Assembly (NCBI GenBank): GCA_031761405.1
Contig: JASEVX010000130.1
Coordinates: 327,501 to 391,500, forward strand
Origin: Serripes groenlandicus
Taxonomy: Eukaryota > Mollusca > Bivalvia > Cardiida > Cardiidae
DNA length: 64,000 nucleotides
Direction: 5' to 3'
Made by a program: the position numbers and the translations under genes. The notes beneath the pieces are model-generated. The model was not told the DNA's origin. It searched no databases and saw only the letters and a list, made by a program, of their open reading frames with translations. Shown here in pieces: positions 23,985 through 35,350 of the stretch (position 1 is its first letter; each line of letters begins with the position of its first letter).

Positions 23985-24271
23985 AATTTGTTTAGCCAAG
24001 ATATACTTAGTTTTCTAATTATCCAACTTACAAAACTGTTTATTTGTTTGTCCTACGTGTCGGACGTAACACGTAGGTTTATATATCAACAGTCTCGTCT
24101 ATAGGTCAACCCATAAAGTGCCACGTGATTCTTTCCATCTTATAAACACATACAATGCATTGGTAGTAAAATAGACTTTTCCATATCGTTTTCTCAACAG
24201 TCTCATGTTCAAGTATAAAATATGTATCTGAACTTGTGTAGACAACAGTGAAATAATTATCTGTGTAAGTT

Positions 24272-24556
24272 TAATAGATTTAATTCAACATTTTTTCAGT
24301 CATATCACGGCGGCCAGTTCACCTACTCATGTGATTCCTGACTTTCGCACACAAGTATTCGACACAACATTATTTCAAAGCAACTGGCTGCTTTTCAGCA
24401 TAGACTGTTAGCCCATTGGTGGAAGAAGTGAGACGCTTGTCACAGTGACTTTTGTCAAACGTCGGAAACAATGTTGGCCGAGCTGGGGTTTGAGCTCAAA
24501 CTCCCTTGATTGACAGCTAGCCTCGATACCGACTGAGCTACCGAGGCCCGGACTGT
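24272..24556 (-). mobile_element. tRNA-derived SINE (type 2), copy 1
   Basis: On the minus strand the head carries GCCTCGGTAGCTCAGTCGGT (A box) and GAGCTCAAACCCCAGC (B-box region). The body is AACAGTCTATGCTGAAAAGC. The shared tail domain CCGCCGTGATATGACTGAA follows. Paralogues lie at 42,836 and 63,715. Confidence 0.8.
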
Positions 24557-25319
24557 GGAAGGAGGGTGACTATGTACGTGCATACGTGCTAGCACGTGCG
24601 AGTGTACAATTTGTTTAACGCTTTCAATACTGATTATGGTTTAATGGACTTGTCCAGCTTTGCTTTTGGAAAAGTTCGTAGACATTTTGGAAGACCAATA
24701 TCAAAATGCTGAGTTGGAGAACAAACAGTTTAGAAAATGTGTTATGTGTGTGGAGGCCGTCGACTTTTTGCGTGTATGCCTGTCTACGTGCTAGTGTGTC
24801 AAGCACTGTCATTCACCAATTTCCGTTAGGCACGACTCGCATTCCTTGATCTGTTGAAGGCGGCCGGTTAAAACAGTTCAACAGCTGTTCCCAAAAACAA
24901 CAAAAGCTTTCTTTGGTTGGCTATCCTATATATGTTTCCACTCCTGATATAGATGAGTAATGTACGAATTGCTTAGCCATTTCAAGATTGATTTGTTTTA
25001 AATGGACTTGTCCAGTTTTGCATTTCGAATAGTGTATTCATACGTTTGTTTGTATGGTATTTTAAAAATAAAATCAATTAAATCACGGTGTTTTCCCGTT
25101 AAGTAACCCGAACATCTGCTACATTTATCCTGGAACCAGTGATTCAGTCGTAATGGAAGAGTTAATGGCCAAGTTTTGGGGGAATCTATATCAAAATTCT
25201 GGTATAGGGCAGCCAACAGTATTGTGTCCAGCTAGACGGCTCGGGGGCGGCCGCTGGATTGGCTATATCCATATATTGGTTGGCAATAAGTCAAAGGATC
25301 GAAATAAATGTTATCATAG

Positions 25320-25556
25320 GAGCCGTTCCACGAACAAAACAACATTGTCAAATCTGCGTAAGCATGCGGCAAAGGATCACCCGGACAGATACTTTTCGAC
25401 TCTGGTGGATTTTCTTTTTCAGGATGTATTACTATATACATCTGTTCTCCTGAGACAGAATGTCTCGGCCCGGATTAGCCTGCGCGGACTGCGCAGGCTG
25501 ATTTTGGTCGACACATTACGCAGAGTCCATACTGTTGATTTTCTCGTGGAATGGCT
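25320..25556. mobile_element. Foldback MITE, GAGCCGTYCCACGAGAAAAC family
   Basis: It runs from GAGCCGTTCCACGAACAAAA to TTTTCTCGTGGAATGGCT. The right half holds GGCCCGGATTAGCCTGCGCG and GGACTGCGCAGGCTGATTTT. An open frame at 25,153-25,566 runs through it and is not a gene. It lies in a ~440-base stretch of copy 1 that is absent at the matching point of copy 2 (about 43,868). Confidence 0.82.
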
Positions 25557-26858
25557 ACACTTGTGAAATCATCAAATCGCTACATAGCATGCTGTTGTTA
25601 AACACAAAACACATTTTAACCATTGTTAAGGATAAAGAGATTATTCAAGCTTGATTTATTAGAAACTATTTATCTATCAGTCAAAGAGACAACAACCGAC
25701 ATCTTTATCCTTTCTCGCATGCAGACACATTTTAGCGTATCTGAAGAAGACGTCTTTTGATAACATTGCAGATAATAGAAAAGAAAGACAACATGTAACT
25801 GTGACGAATATGTCCTCTTTGGCGAAAAATCTTTACAACTTTGTTCAAAATTTATACTTTCATTTATAGAGATTTTCAATAATTTTGACCATATATTCTC
25901 AGATTCGTCTACTATCGATGGAATCTATGAAAGAAAAATCTATCAATCCTCCACTTTTTACTGCGAAACAATCTGCCAAGGTACGGAATATGTGTTAAAT
26001 CATTTATGTTGACTTCTGTGCTTCAGACCAATGTATTTCTACGCCTTAGGCAGTATTTTCTTTATACCACGGTATTTTCATTGGTAATTGTCTTTTAACA
26101 CGTTCATCAATTCGCAGATTACTCAGTCGTAATGATATTCTGTTCGTCACAGAGTGAGCCACACAGTCGAATACATCGTTAGTTTGACCCGATCCGACCC
26201 GATTCGGGATGGTTACGATGGGGAATATCTAAACACGACACCTATACATCCGTCCATATTTGTAGACAATGTTCTAAAGTAGAACATGCATGTGAGGGGC
26301 ATTCCATTATGATGTCAATAATGGAATTCGTGCTTCTTAAGGGCATGGGAAGTTCATATAGTTGATTTTCGATGATTAATTGATACACTTGTGAAATTTA
26401 TTTAAACTGTTTACATTTGATCGAGATATTCATTGAGGAATTATACACTCATATATTTATATAGTGAATATATTTTCTTTATTTGAAATCAGGGCTTACA
26501 TAAAAGTTGAAGTTTCTTTGATGGTATCTCAAAAAGAATGTTGTTTTTAATTGTGTCGCACGCATGGTGACGTTAATAACAGATATTCGTTGGGTTAACA
26601 TAGGAGCGTCTATATAGCTTGCAAAAATGTCCTGGTAGACATGTTATTGCTATAACACAGGGAAATAATGCTGATGATAAAGCCAGGGGATCCTTCCAGC
26701 AATGGGCGTGGATTAGCAGGACTTCGAATGTGTGTATCAGTGCAATGTGGGGAAAGGGTATGGCACTTTGAACGGTTGACGTAAACCAATACCCGATACA
26801 TTAAAGACAACCAGTGACATATTGTATTGAATGCCCTAGGTCCTGGGTGTGTGTGTGT

Positions 26859-26880
26859 GGGGGGGGGGGGGGGGGGGGGG
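26859..26880 (+). repeat. Poly-G run of 22
   Basis: Twenty-two consecutive G follow a GTGTGTGTGT stretch. Such a run can form G-quadruplex structures. Its length may be inaccurate in the assembly. Confidence 0.9.
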
Positions 26881-27149
26881 TTAAACGGTTGACGTTAACA
26901 AATACCAGATACAGTAAAGACCTAAAACATACGAAGATCATTGACATAATGTATGGAATGCCCAACGTTCTGGGGAGATTGAACTTCTAATTATAATCAT
27001 TCTTAAGGTCCTACAGATATATATATATTCCTATAATGTACATTTATTATTTAAGAGACAGCGAACGAGACAAACGTCATAACATACTGTATAAGACCTG
27101 TCTTATATACAACACATGAGACAAACGTCGTGTAACATAATATAGTGTA

Positions 27150-27335
27150 TTAACCCTGTCCCATATACACAAAATCTGCAGCAGACACATTTGAAAACAG
27201 CAAGGCAAAACACGGTAAATCTCTAAAAATTAAGATAATATGGTTTAAAACAATCTCGAAAACATTGTGACAATAAGAGAAATTGCTCATCCAGGGTAAT
27301 TCCTAATTTTTCTACAATGTTTCTGTAGATGCTTC
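27150..27335. mobile_element. TTAA foldback MITE, right end worn
   Basis: TTAA at 27,150-27,153 is followed by CCCTGTCCCATATACAC and ATCTGCAGCAGACACATTTG. The centre is AGAGAAATTGCTCATCCAGG. The right inverted end is truncated. Confidence 0.65.
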
Positions 27336-27477
27336 AAAATATAACTTCATATGCAGTTCAATGCCTTCTTTCAGGAATTGCACTAGCTACCTATCTATTA
27401 TACCAGTTGTATGTATGTTACAGCAGTAGAAGTGTTAGTATTTTAAACCTCTCCAATATGCAGACACATTTAAACTA

Positions 27478-27663
27478 TTTCCCGCATACAATAAATTTGC
27501 AGCAGACGACTTTGAAAATATCTTGGCAAAAAATATGGAAAATATTTGTTAATGAAAGTATTATAGAGTTGAAAACAGTGTGGCATCAGGAGAAATTTCT
27601 CACAATGTTTTCCAATGTCGTCTGCTGCAGAGGCGTCATAACATGTCTGTATGAGGGAAAGGT
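27478..27663. mobile_element. TTAA-family foldback MITE
   Basis: TTTCCCGCATACAATAAATT and TGCAGCAGACGACTTTGAAA at the left mirror CAATGTCGTCTGCTGCAGAG and TGTATGAGGGAAAGG at the right. The TTAA duplications are not preserved. The paralogue at about 44,285-44,462 is shorter. Confidence 0.7.
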
Positions 27664-28105
27664 TTTTTTGCAATTGCAACAGACGACCACCTTGGCCCTC
27701 ATGATTAGCAAACAAGCTTAACAATTTGAAGAATTACAGTAGTCTCAGTACTTTGATTTCCCCTAAATCTGAACAGTCGAAGATCATGGTTGTTTGAAAC
27801 ATATCAAATACATGTTTTGATGCGATGATGCACTATGTGGTGTTTTCTTTGTTGTCTCATGATAGAAAGCAGGGCATATATACGTACATAGTCTAGTAAC
27901 CATTAGTCATCCCTGGCACAAAACTGTTTATTTGTTTGTCGGACGCTCCATGGAAGTCTATATATCAACGGTGTCGTCTATAGGTCTAGCGATAAAGGAA
28001 ACTCATAAAGTCATTGGTCCAATTTCACCAACATTACTTAGCGCTTATTAATACTTAAATTATTAAATTCATATTTTATCATTTTTCCCCATTGTTTAAA
28101 TGTAC

Positions 28106-28339
28106 TGTTGTATCCGGCGCGACGACTTCTGTGCTGGATGGCGACTTCCAGACCCGTGGTTTGTACCAACCCACCGGTGTGTATATAATGAGGCATCCGG
28201 TCACTTCATTGCGATACCTATAGATACATAGACAGATATACACGAGCTAGACAGAGACACGAATCCACACTGTTGGACCTGTTTGGTGAGTTCAACTATC
28301 ACAATAATGTAATTGCAATGTAGCAATTAAGCTACAATA
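28106..28339 (+). mobile_element. Solo LTR, 234 bp, 4-bp target duplication, empty site in copy 2
   Basis: The insert starts TGTTGTATCC and ends GCTACAATA, an imperfect inverted end of the TGTTGTA...TACAACA type with a final C-to-T change. It is flanked by GTAC at 28,102-28,105 and 28,340-28,343. Copy 2 reads AAATGTACCGAAAG uninterrupted at about 44,876-44,889, so the pre-insertion site is known. Inside is a TATA box with sequence further downstream that could hold a start site. There are no gag or pol sequences, as expected for a solo LTR left by recombination. A Ty3/Gypsy-like origin is plausible but not shown. Orientation is inferred from the TATA box. Confidence 0.72.
28183..28189 (+). 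promoter_or_regulatory. TATA box of the solo LTR
   Basis: TATATAA sits 78 bases into the LTR, followed 12-20 bases later by TCACTTCATT, a possible initiator region. The call follows from usual LTR layout. Confidence 0.45.
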
Positions 28340-28916
28340 GTACCGAATGTATGTGCCGGATAACACTTTGTTTCCAATATACAACAAATCTGCAGCAGAA
28401 AACTTGATAACTAGTGTCATGAATAGCCTCTATTTTGTCCAATTGTTATCAACATCTGTAAAACAAAAACAATTAGAGCCAGGTCCCTTTTTGTTCGTCC
28501 TTTTCAAAATAGAAGATGGTAAAAAAAATAGTAGTGTATTATGAATTGAACTTATCAAAACTATATAAACTTTGCATATATATACTTTCATGTATTAGCA
28601 CTGTCTAGAGATTTTCCATATGTTGTCTGAACTTTTTCCAAGTCTCCTGCTGCAGATTTGCTGTATTTTGGGGAGGATTAGCAAATGACCTTGGACAGTG
28701 GATGAATGTTGTGTTGATTGCGAGTTGCATTCATATGCAAATTCACTGTTTAAATTGGAAATGATGTGATAAATTTACTGCACTCCAGGGTGAATAGACG
28801 TTAACAACTGGTATAATTAGAAAAAGCACGGGATATTAAAAATAAACTGATTTTTAAACTGGTCATATTTCGGTCATTTCATTCTGTTTATGTGCTGTCG
28901 TTCGACGACTTTGTCT

Positions 28917-28940
28917 TTGGGGGGGATTTTTTTTTTTTAT
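28917..28940 (+). repeat. Short G run then T run
   Basis: Seven to eight G followed by a T run. The paralogous site in copy 2 (45,436-45,461) has 26 G. Confidence 0.7.
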
Positions 28941-30004
28941 GTTTTTATACTAAAACCTGTATGTTATGAATATGTATGTTTTGTAATATAATTTATCTGC
29001 AGTATGTATATATTTGGTTGTTATCCGACTTGTATGTTTAATGGAATTTATTATTTCTGTTCTGCGTTTCGTTATAAATAAATGGCAGATTTGAAGAAGT
29101 TAAATACATGCCATAATGTTAAATGCTTGATCAAATGTAAATATTCGGTAAATGTCTATGGCTATTGGTTATCAATTGTTATACTGGTTCGTTCAATTAA
29201 ACTATCTTTCTTTTTACGTAAAACACTAAATCATCGTTTCACGCGTGTGTTAGAAAATAGTACCCACTTATAGAAAAAAGAGGAAATTGCAAATAATGAG
29301 CTACTACTGATAATGATTCTACTTTGGCCACAATGTTTCCAACTCAATGTAATGATAAGACTCTAATTCAGGAACTATTTTGTTCATGTTTCTTTCAATA
29401 TGTGTTCGAGGTCGACTGTTGCAGATGTGTTGTATGTAGGAAAGAGCTAAGAATAGTTAGGGAATACGGAGCCTAGTATGATGTATGTGATATCGTATAG
29501 GGGCTTATCAAATGTCATCGTTCGAAACACGGTGACTTTTCTGCAATTACTTGAGAATCGTAACCGGATAAGTTTATTTTTGTACCTCAATAACGACTGT
29601 TTTGATTTTAATTCTCGAGGTACATTGTGAATATTTGTTTATTTATCAACGTCTCATCCATGTACACTCATATATAATTACATATCGATAACAAGAAAAT
29701 ACAAAAAGAAGCACATTGCCTTTCGAGAGTTAAAACATAAGAGACTGTTTGTTAAACGTTACGTATGTCAAACAACAATATTTATTAAGAATTATAAACA
29801 CGTATCAACATAGTATAATAACAATTTATGTAAATTTAAAATTAAGGCGATTTTACCATTCTGATCACACTAATAAAAAGAAAAGAAAAACATATAGAAA
29901 CGTATATATAATATGTTTTCATTATTTTTATTAGCGTTTCAAACTCCTATGTTTCTGGCATTCTCATCACAGATGTTGATGCAAGCACACGCTATACAAA
30001 CTGC

Positions 30005-30222
30005 GTCTTTTGTTTAATGGCGTTATACGCCATTGTCAACATTATTTCATTTATATCATGGCGCCCGTTCATTTGTTCATGATCCATGGGTAGATAAACA
30101 AGTACTAGGCTAGGAAATGTGCCTTTCCGAAGGGCACTCCACCATGACCGTGTTGCCGCGACTAGGGATCGACCGTGGTTTCAAAATCAGCTCCGCTAAC
30201 CAATCGACCACGGCGGATTCCT
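30005..30222 (-). mobile_element. tRNA-derived SINE (type 3)
   Basis: On the minus strand the head reads GCCGTGGTCGATTGGTTAGC (A-box region) and later CGGTCGATCCCTAG (B box, worn). The body is CCTAGTACTTG. The shared tail ends GGCGTATAACGCCATTAAAC. The paralogue in copy 2 is at 48,203. Confidence 0.75.
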
Positions 30223-30289
30223 AATTATGAGTCTAGAGGTCTCGATAAGGTTCTTTCAACAACAATATTTCTCTTCTTATCCAACCATT

Positions 30290-30420
30290 AATGCGGGTAC
30301 TTAACAGAATCGTTTCATTCAGACGATTATTTTGAGTACGAACATCGTAGGGTTAAAAACTCGAATAAGGATTTTAAACCATGCATAACGCTCCTAATCT
30401 TGAGCTCTGAATTGATGATG
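30290..30420. mobile_element. Foldback element, relative of the 14.46-kb palindrome
   Basis: GGGTACTTAACAGAATCGTT and AGACGATTATTTTGAGTACG form the hairpin. The family right flank follows (GTAGGGTTAAAAACTCGAAT, then TTTAAACCATGCATAACGC). The copy 2 counterpart is at about 48,490-48,610. Confidence 0.6.
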
Positions 30421-30844
30421 ACTCTTTGTCTAGGCATCATATAAAGCTATCTTAATTGTCTTTAATCTAGTTGGTCTGCATTGTTTATTTGTTTTGACTT
30501 GAACATAGAAAATCGTCATTCAATCACATTCAAAGTACAAAGTATACAGTACATCACGTGAAAACATTTAATGAACGGACTAGAAATAAGAAAACATAGG
30601 GTTTATTACACGTTTTAGAGGACAAACAAATAACAGACCATTATTTAAGAGAGAGTGAGGACGAAAGGCAAATATTGTTTGAATGTTAACATCAAATTAT
30701 AGTAAATGTTAGATCATGCATCTTTTACAAACTAAGCTATGTTTTTATGATTTTGCAATTGAGCAACTCAAAACAAATGAACATTGACGGCTATTTATAA
30801 TAGTATTTATCAAATGCAATATTTTGAAACACGATTACTGTTCT

Positions 30845-31130
30845 GTATCGATACATGGATTGATTGGTTAATTGTTTGGTATTTTACGCCGTTTTTAACA
30901 ATGTTTCAGTTATATCACGGCGTTTCCTGGGTAAGTTACCAGTACTTCTGGTCCACGAATGCTGACACCAGCCCGTCAGTCGTAATGCCAACCCCACAAC
31001 CCTGCGCGTCAAGGAGGGCGGCCATTACTACCATTTTTAAAGTATTTGGTATGGCCCGACCGACCGGGGATCGAACCCGCGACCCCCACACCCGAGGCAG
31101 ACGCTCTACCACTACAAGACCGAGTCGGTT
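30845..31130 (-). mobile_element. tRNA-derived SINE (type 1)
   Basis: On the minus strand the head reads GTAGTGGTAGAGCGTCTGCC (A box) and GCGGGTTCGATCCCCGGTC (B box). The seven-base anticodon-loop position is CTCGGGT, a possible CGG anticodon as in tRNA-Pro. The body is GGCATTACGACTGACGGGC. The tail domain is CGTGATATAACTGAAACA and AAAACGGCGTAAAATAC. The counterpart at 48,804 is intact, and the one at 51.5 kb has become a satellite. Confidence 0.82.
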
Positions 31131-31357
31131 ACAATGTATGTATCGACACAGGTCGGTGTTCTTTAACTACAGATCTGAGTCCGAAACCATAAAACACTGT
31201 CTCAGAAATAAACACTTTGTCCCAAACAAGACTTCTGATTGGTCAATAGGGGAGAGTTACTTCGTTTCTGACAAATCAGATACTTGAACACAAACTCTGT
31301 AAACAGAGTATAGTTGTATAGTCTGTAAACAGAGTATAGTTGTATAGTCTATAATCA

Positions 31358-31406
31358 TTTTTGAACGAGCATTGCTTTAAGATTAATGATAGGGGGTCTT
31401 TTTGTT
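31358..31406 (+). repeat. Single unit of the 43-bp repeat (unexpanded)
   Basis: One copy of GAACGAGCATTGCTTTAAGA, TTAATGATAGGGGGT lies between flanks shared with copy 2. The matching site in copy 2 holds about 32 units (49,290-50,660), and the next repeat of the segment (53,308) again holds one. Confidence 0.85.
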
Positions 31407-31511
31407 ATTGCTTCTGAACTTGTAACCTTTGTAACAATAAAAAGCAGGTTTATGAGACTTGGGAGGAATAATAATCCGTTCATAGCAATCTTTTGTCATT
31501 CAAAGTCTATT

Positions 31512-31737
31512 GAGCCGTCCCACGAGAAAACCAACATTGTGGACTCTGTGCAAAGTATCCGGGCTGACACATTCCGTCTCAGGATGAAAGAGGTATAGAG
31601 TAATGATTCCTGAAACATAATTCCACAAGAGGTCAAAATTGTCTGTTTGGGTTAGCCTGTGGGGCATGCTTATAGGCTGATCAGGAAACGATGATTTTCG
31701 CAGAGTCCACAACGCTGGTTTTCTCGCGGGGCGGCTC
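31512..31737. mobile_element. Foldback MITE with two empty sites
   Basis: It runs GAGCCGTCCCACGAGAAAAC to GGTTTTCTCGCGGGGCGGCTC and is flanked by ATT on both sides. Related segments at about 50,762 and 53,457 read AAAGTCTATT straight into GTATCCTTAATC or CTATCTTTAATC. The insertion is therefore specific to copy 1. Confidence 0.85.
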
Positions 31738-31871
31738 ATTTTATCTTTTATCATTATCTTAAATCAGCCCTATATCAGTCTTTATAAATTGTCTTTGTAT
31801 AAATTCTTGTCTTTTAAACTTCTTATCAACTTGTTATCGTTCATACTACCGGTACATCCGTAGTACAACTT

Positions 31872-32120
31872 CAGACCGCCTTGGTGGTGTAGTTATAAAG
31901 CGTCCGCCTCGAGCGTGGGATGTTATTGGTTCGATCCCCGGCCGGGTCATACCAAATAATTTTCAAAGAATAGTAATATTTCTCCTTCCAGAAGCTTAGG
32001 ATTGTGTGTCTGGCATCGTTGGTGTCAGAATAGATGGACCAGTGGTATTAGTAACGTTCCCTGTAAGCGTCGTATTTAACTGAAAAAAGTGTTGAAAGCG
32101 GCGTTAAACACCATACAAAC
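31872..32120 (+). mobile_element. tRNA-derived SINE (type 1), best full-length copy
   Basis: The head reads ACCGCCTTGGTGGTGTAGTT, AAGCGTCCGCC and GGTTCGATCCCCGGCCGGGT. CATACCAAATAATTTTC, a body with TGGTGTCAGAATAG and the 3' domain AACTGAAAAAAGTGTTGAAA then GCGGCGTTAAACACC follow. The layout (tRNA head, unrelated body, conserved 3' domain) matches the molluscan SINEs grouped as Meta-SINE/RUDI-like. That family name is from memory and untested. Confidence 0.82.
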
Positions 32121-32767
32121 TACATGCACTAACTGTATCGATGTAAGCTTTTGGAGTTGCTATTGAATCAAATTGCTTGACACAGCGAATGTGAGTAGCA
32201 TGTGGAATAGTTCGTCTATTTCGCTGCCATATTGTTCGCTTTAGCCTCATACGGATTTGTAATTCAAAAGAAATACGAATATAAACGAGCCGTGTTCCAT
32301 GGCAATCAACTTTAGTATGTTTTATTACGTCAATAGAACATCAAATATTTTACTTAAATATCTTTTTGATTCGTCAACGACTGTTTTTAAACATTTTAGA
32401 GATAAATATCAACTTCTTATTTTGATACAACGTTCTCCAGTCAATTTCAATATCTTATTTATAATTTGTTTTATTTATATATCGGTCTTTCTGATGAACA
32501 TCAAACGATGGCGTTCACAGGTGTTCCTCAGAGAAATGTGATATTTCTTCGAAAACGGTTATGTAGAACGGCCGCAGATGTATGATAGCTGCGTTAAACT
32601 CCTAACAATAAATATAAACATGGAGTAAAATATACCGAAACGTTATCGAAGATAGTGGAGGAGAATATAAGATTAATGAAAAAAAAAAATCTACAAATGA
32701 TGGCCACGATACAGTGCTTCTATGGACATCATTAATGTGTGTTTCCAAACATTTGCTGTGTGTTTGT

Positions 32768-32982
32768 TTGTTTTATTGAGTGTTTCACGCCGTTTTCTAC
32801 ATTATTTCTGTTACATCACGGCGACAGTTCACTTAATCATGATCCCTGGATAAACACACCAGAACTAGGCTAGGAAATATGCCTTGCCTCCACTATGACC
32901 GTCGTGCCGTAACAGGGGTTCGAACCCAGGAAGCCCGGTTTCAAAATCCTCGACGCTAACCATTCCACCACGGCGGATTCCT
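32768..32982 (-). mobile_element. tRNA-derived SINE (type 3)
   Basis: The minus-strand head holds CGCCGTGGTGGAATGGTTAG (A box) and CCTGGGTTCGAACCCCTGTT (B box), with TTTTGAAACC at the anticodon arm. The tail is AACGGCGTGAAACACTC. The copy 2 counterpart is at 54,482. Confidence 0.8.
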
Positions 32983-33204
32983 AAACTTTAATGGAAAGTA
33001 CATTTCTTTCGAAAACAGTGTATGATTTTTCATATTGATGATATCACTTGCTTACATTTCAAAACATACCCGTTAGTATATAAATGAAGCTGACGATAGA
33101 TAACTTAATCGCTTATGAATACAGAGATCGCTGTTAAACATCGATAGCTCGAGCTAAATGTGAGGTCCGGCTCACTTTCGGGTTCTCAAAAAACGACTCT
33201 CCCC

Positions 33205-35115
33205 CAAAATACAAAATACAAAAAATACAATTTAACAATAGAGTGACAAATATATATTGTTTTACAAATAACAAGTGCAGAAGTATTTAAACATTAAAGA
33301 CAAAATAATTTACTGATCATACGACATTAAGCTCTTGTTTTCTTTTATTCATTGCATGATATAAATAGTTAGCAATTGACAAAACTTCATCTGTTATTTT
33401 AGACGACATAAGGGAAAAATAAGTTATGAGAACTGATTTGTAACCAATAATCTTTAAAATAGATATCTCGCATATTGTTATACAGTGAACATTCGAAGAA
33501 ACAATGGTATTCGTCTTCAATAACATATGTATTTGACTTTAAGCAGTAGAAGCAATATCTTAAGTGTCTATCAATTCCAATATGTCTACCATTTTCTATC
33601 ATTAGACTATGACATGAGCAACGATAATTTGAAATAGCTTTCCTATATGTATATGATAAGTCTAAGCTTAAATAGCGTTCAACATTAAGTAGGGTCTTAA
33701 AGTACTTATAATGTAAGGCTTTTGGTGAAGTTTCAATATCATTATGCCAGTTTTGTGAATAGCAATCAATTAAGCGTTTATTAAAAATATTAATAAAGTT
33801 TAAGTCATCCCCAACATCATGAGAGACTCACACGCATCCAAAACCAAATCGGAAAAGCATATCTTTAATACAACCTGCCCAAGTTTTCCTACCAGATTCC
33901 TGTAGACGTTTTAACATTAAGTAACAATGTTTTGGATACCTGTGATCAATTTTAACCAGTATTTAATACAGTTTGTCATGTAAATAGTACAATCTCCCAC
34001 ATTCACCAAGTGAAAAATAATTGGTAGTGTTTTGTGACAAATTACAATATTGTTTACAAATCTTAACTTCTGCAGATTCAATTTTATCAACATATTTGTA
34101 GCCCCAGATTTCTGACGCATAACATAAAATAGGTTTAACCATAGAATCAAAGATCTTAAACATATAAATTGGATCAATATGACTAAATTGTCTTTGAAAA
34201 TTAAAAATACAAGCTGATGCTTTTAAACCCTGTAGAGAAAGCGTTTCTTGAGTTTTTGACCATACTAACTTCGGTGTGAAAAATACACCTAGATATTTAT
34301 AAAATGGGATAACTTCGATGGGTTCATTATTGAAGAACCATCTTTAAGTTTGTTTTAAAACACCACCATTTCTGAAAACAACTATTTTAGTTTTACTTAT
34401 ATTAATCTTCATATTTACAGATTTGTAATATTCCTCAATATAGTTAATCTGGTGTTGTAGATTTATGACAGTTTCAGAAAAACTAGAAACGTCATCAGCA
34501 AACATTAGAGCAACTAAATCTTCTATATGTCATTAGACACAAAAATACCTCTTTCACATTTTTCATGAAGAACATTAACTAAATCATTTATAAAAAGAGA
34601 AAAAGTGATCAGATTACCGACACAGCCTGTCTTGTTCCAGTATTACATGTAAAATAACTTGTGAGTGTGTCATGAACTTTAATACATGATTTTAAGTTTT
34701 GCATAAACCCTAGTCTCCTCTAAAACGCTCTAACCTTACAGAGAATTTCCATAAATTTGCCTAGAGTATTGCAAAGTCGTCTGCTGTAAATTTGTTGTAT
34801 TCGGGAAAAATGTATTACCTCTGCAACAGATAACTATGAGACCCCACTGTGTTTATAAATCTCGATCTCCGGTTACCAGATATCATCACCCGAACCTGTT
34901 GACAAAATCTATATAGATACAATAGAACGTACCCTTTTTCTTGGATAAATATTTTTGAATTAATGCCATTAAACTGAAAATATTATCTGTTGTTGAATAG
35001 CCTTTTCTAAATCCTAAAATATTTCGTGAATATTAAACTGAACCACTTATTGATAACTGATATTGTCCTGCACATAGCTCTCTATCAGGGGATTTTGTCA
35101 TGTTCTAAAATTCGT
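33205..35115 (-). pseudogene. LINE (non-LTR retrotransposon) reverse transcriptase, broken
   Basis: Minus-strand reading, from high to low coordinates. GFRKGYSTTDNIF at about 35,015-34,975 is followed by FYCIYIDF, the motif A region, near 34,920. After an interruption come YFTCNTGTRQ near 34,640 and, after a frameshift, SLFINDL. The catalytic FADD motif is at 34,491-34,502. YLGVFFTPKLVW lies near 34,280 and KPILCYASEIWG near 34,110. A C-terminal cysteine-rich segment (YCFYCL, 33,557-33,541, and EYHCFFEC) precedes a tail with YLYHAMNKRK. At least three stops and several frameshifts kill it, and the 5' part with the endonuclease is missing. A TTAA-family MITE piece interrupts it. Copy 2 lacks the element between its matching flanks near 54,840, so it inserted into copy 1. 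The clade is not assigned. Confidence 0.85.
34735..34815. mobile_element. MITE fragment nested in the LINE
   Basis: GAGAATTTCCATAAATTTGC, then AAGTCGTCTGCTGTAAATTT and GTTGTATTCGGGAAA, is the right end of the CTGCAGCAGACGA family. LINE coding sequence is recognisable on both sides. Confidence 0.6.
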
Positions 35116-35129
35116 ATTTGTCTAGTTGG

Positions 35130-35190
35130 GTAATCAAAAGAATCGTCTCAGCAGTGAGACGTTTCCTTTGAGTAACCAAAACATAGTGTT
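35130..35190. repeat. Foldback palindrome, relative of the 14.46-kb one
   Basis: GGTAATCAAAAGAATCGTCT and AGACGTTTCCTTTGAGTAAC pair with few mismatches around GCAG. The flank TTTGGTGAGTGTTACAGAAG is shared with 54,892-54,912 in copy 2. Confidence 0.7.
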
Positions 35191-35301
35191 TGGTGAGTGT
35201 TACAGAAGACATTTTGGAAGAAGACCAGTGAACTCATCCTTATCTAATCTAAAGAACGTTGTCCTAAACACATGCGTCCGACTTCCAATTTGAGAAAAGA
35301 T

Positions 35302-35347
35302 TGGTCCATATAGTATAATAATAATTATTATTATAGCATATGGACCA
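35302..35347. repeat. AT-rich palindrome shared by copies 1 and 2
   Basis: TGGTCCATATAGTATAATAA is mirrored by TTATTATAGCATATGGACCA with two mismatched bases. The same hairpin is at 55,157-55,204. It is part of the MITE that hosts the Harbinger-type insertion. Confidence 0.75.
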
Positions 35348-35350
35348 TAA

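Larger units (their letters stand above)
26080..27415. other. Segment present only in copy 1; no gene seen
   Basis: Copy 2 passes directly from sequence matching about 26,080 to sequence matching about 27,415, near 44,230. The extra 1.3 kb holds a ~110-bp direct duplication (about 26,770-26,855 and 26,883-26,975, sharing ACGGTTGACGT), a poly-G run and one TTAA MITE. I cannot tell whether it is an insertion here or a deletion in copy 2. Confidence 0.5.

Noticed and set aside
25153..25566. 137-codon open frame
   Set aside because: It lies across a foldback MITE; related copies of the MITE do not keep the frame.
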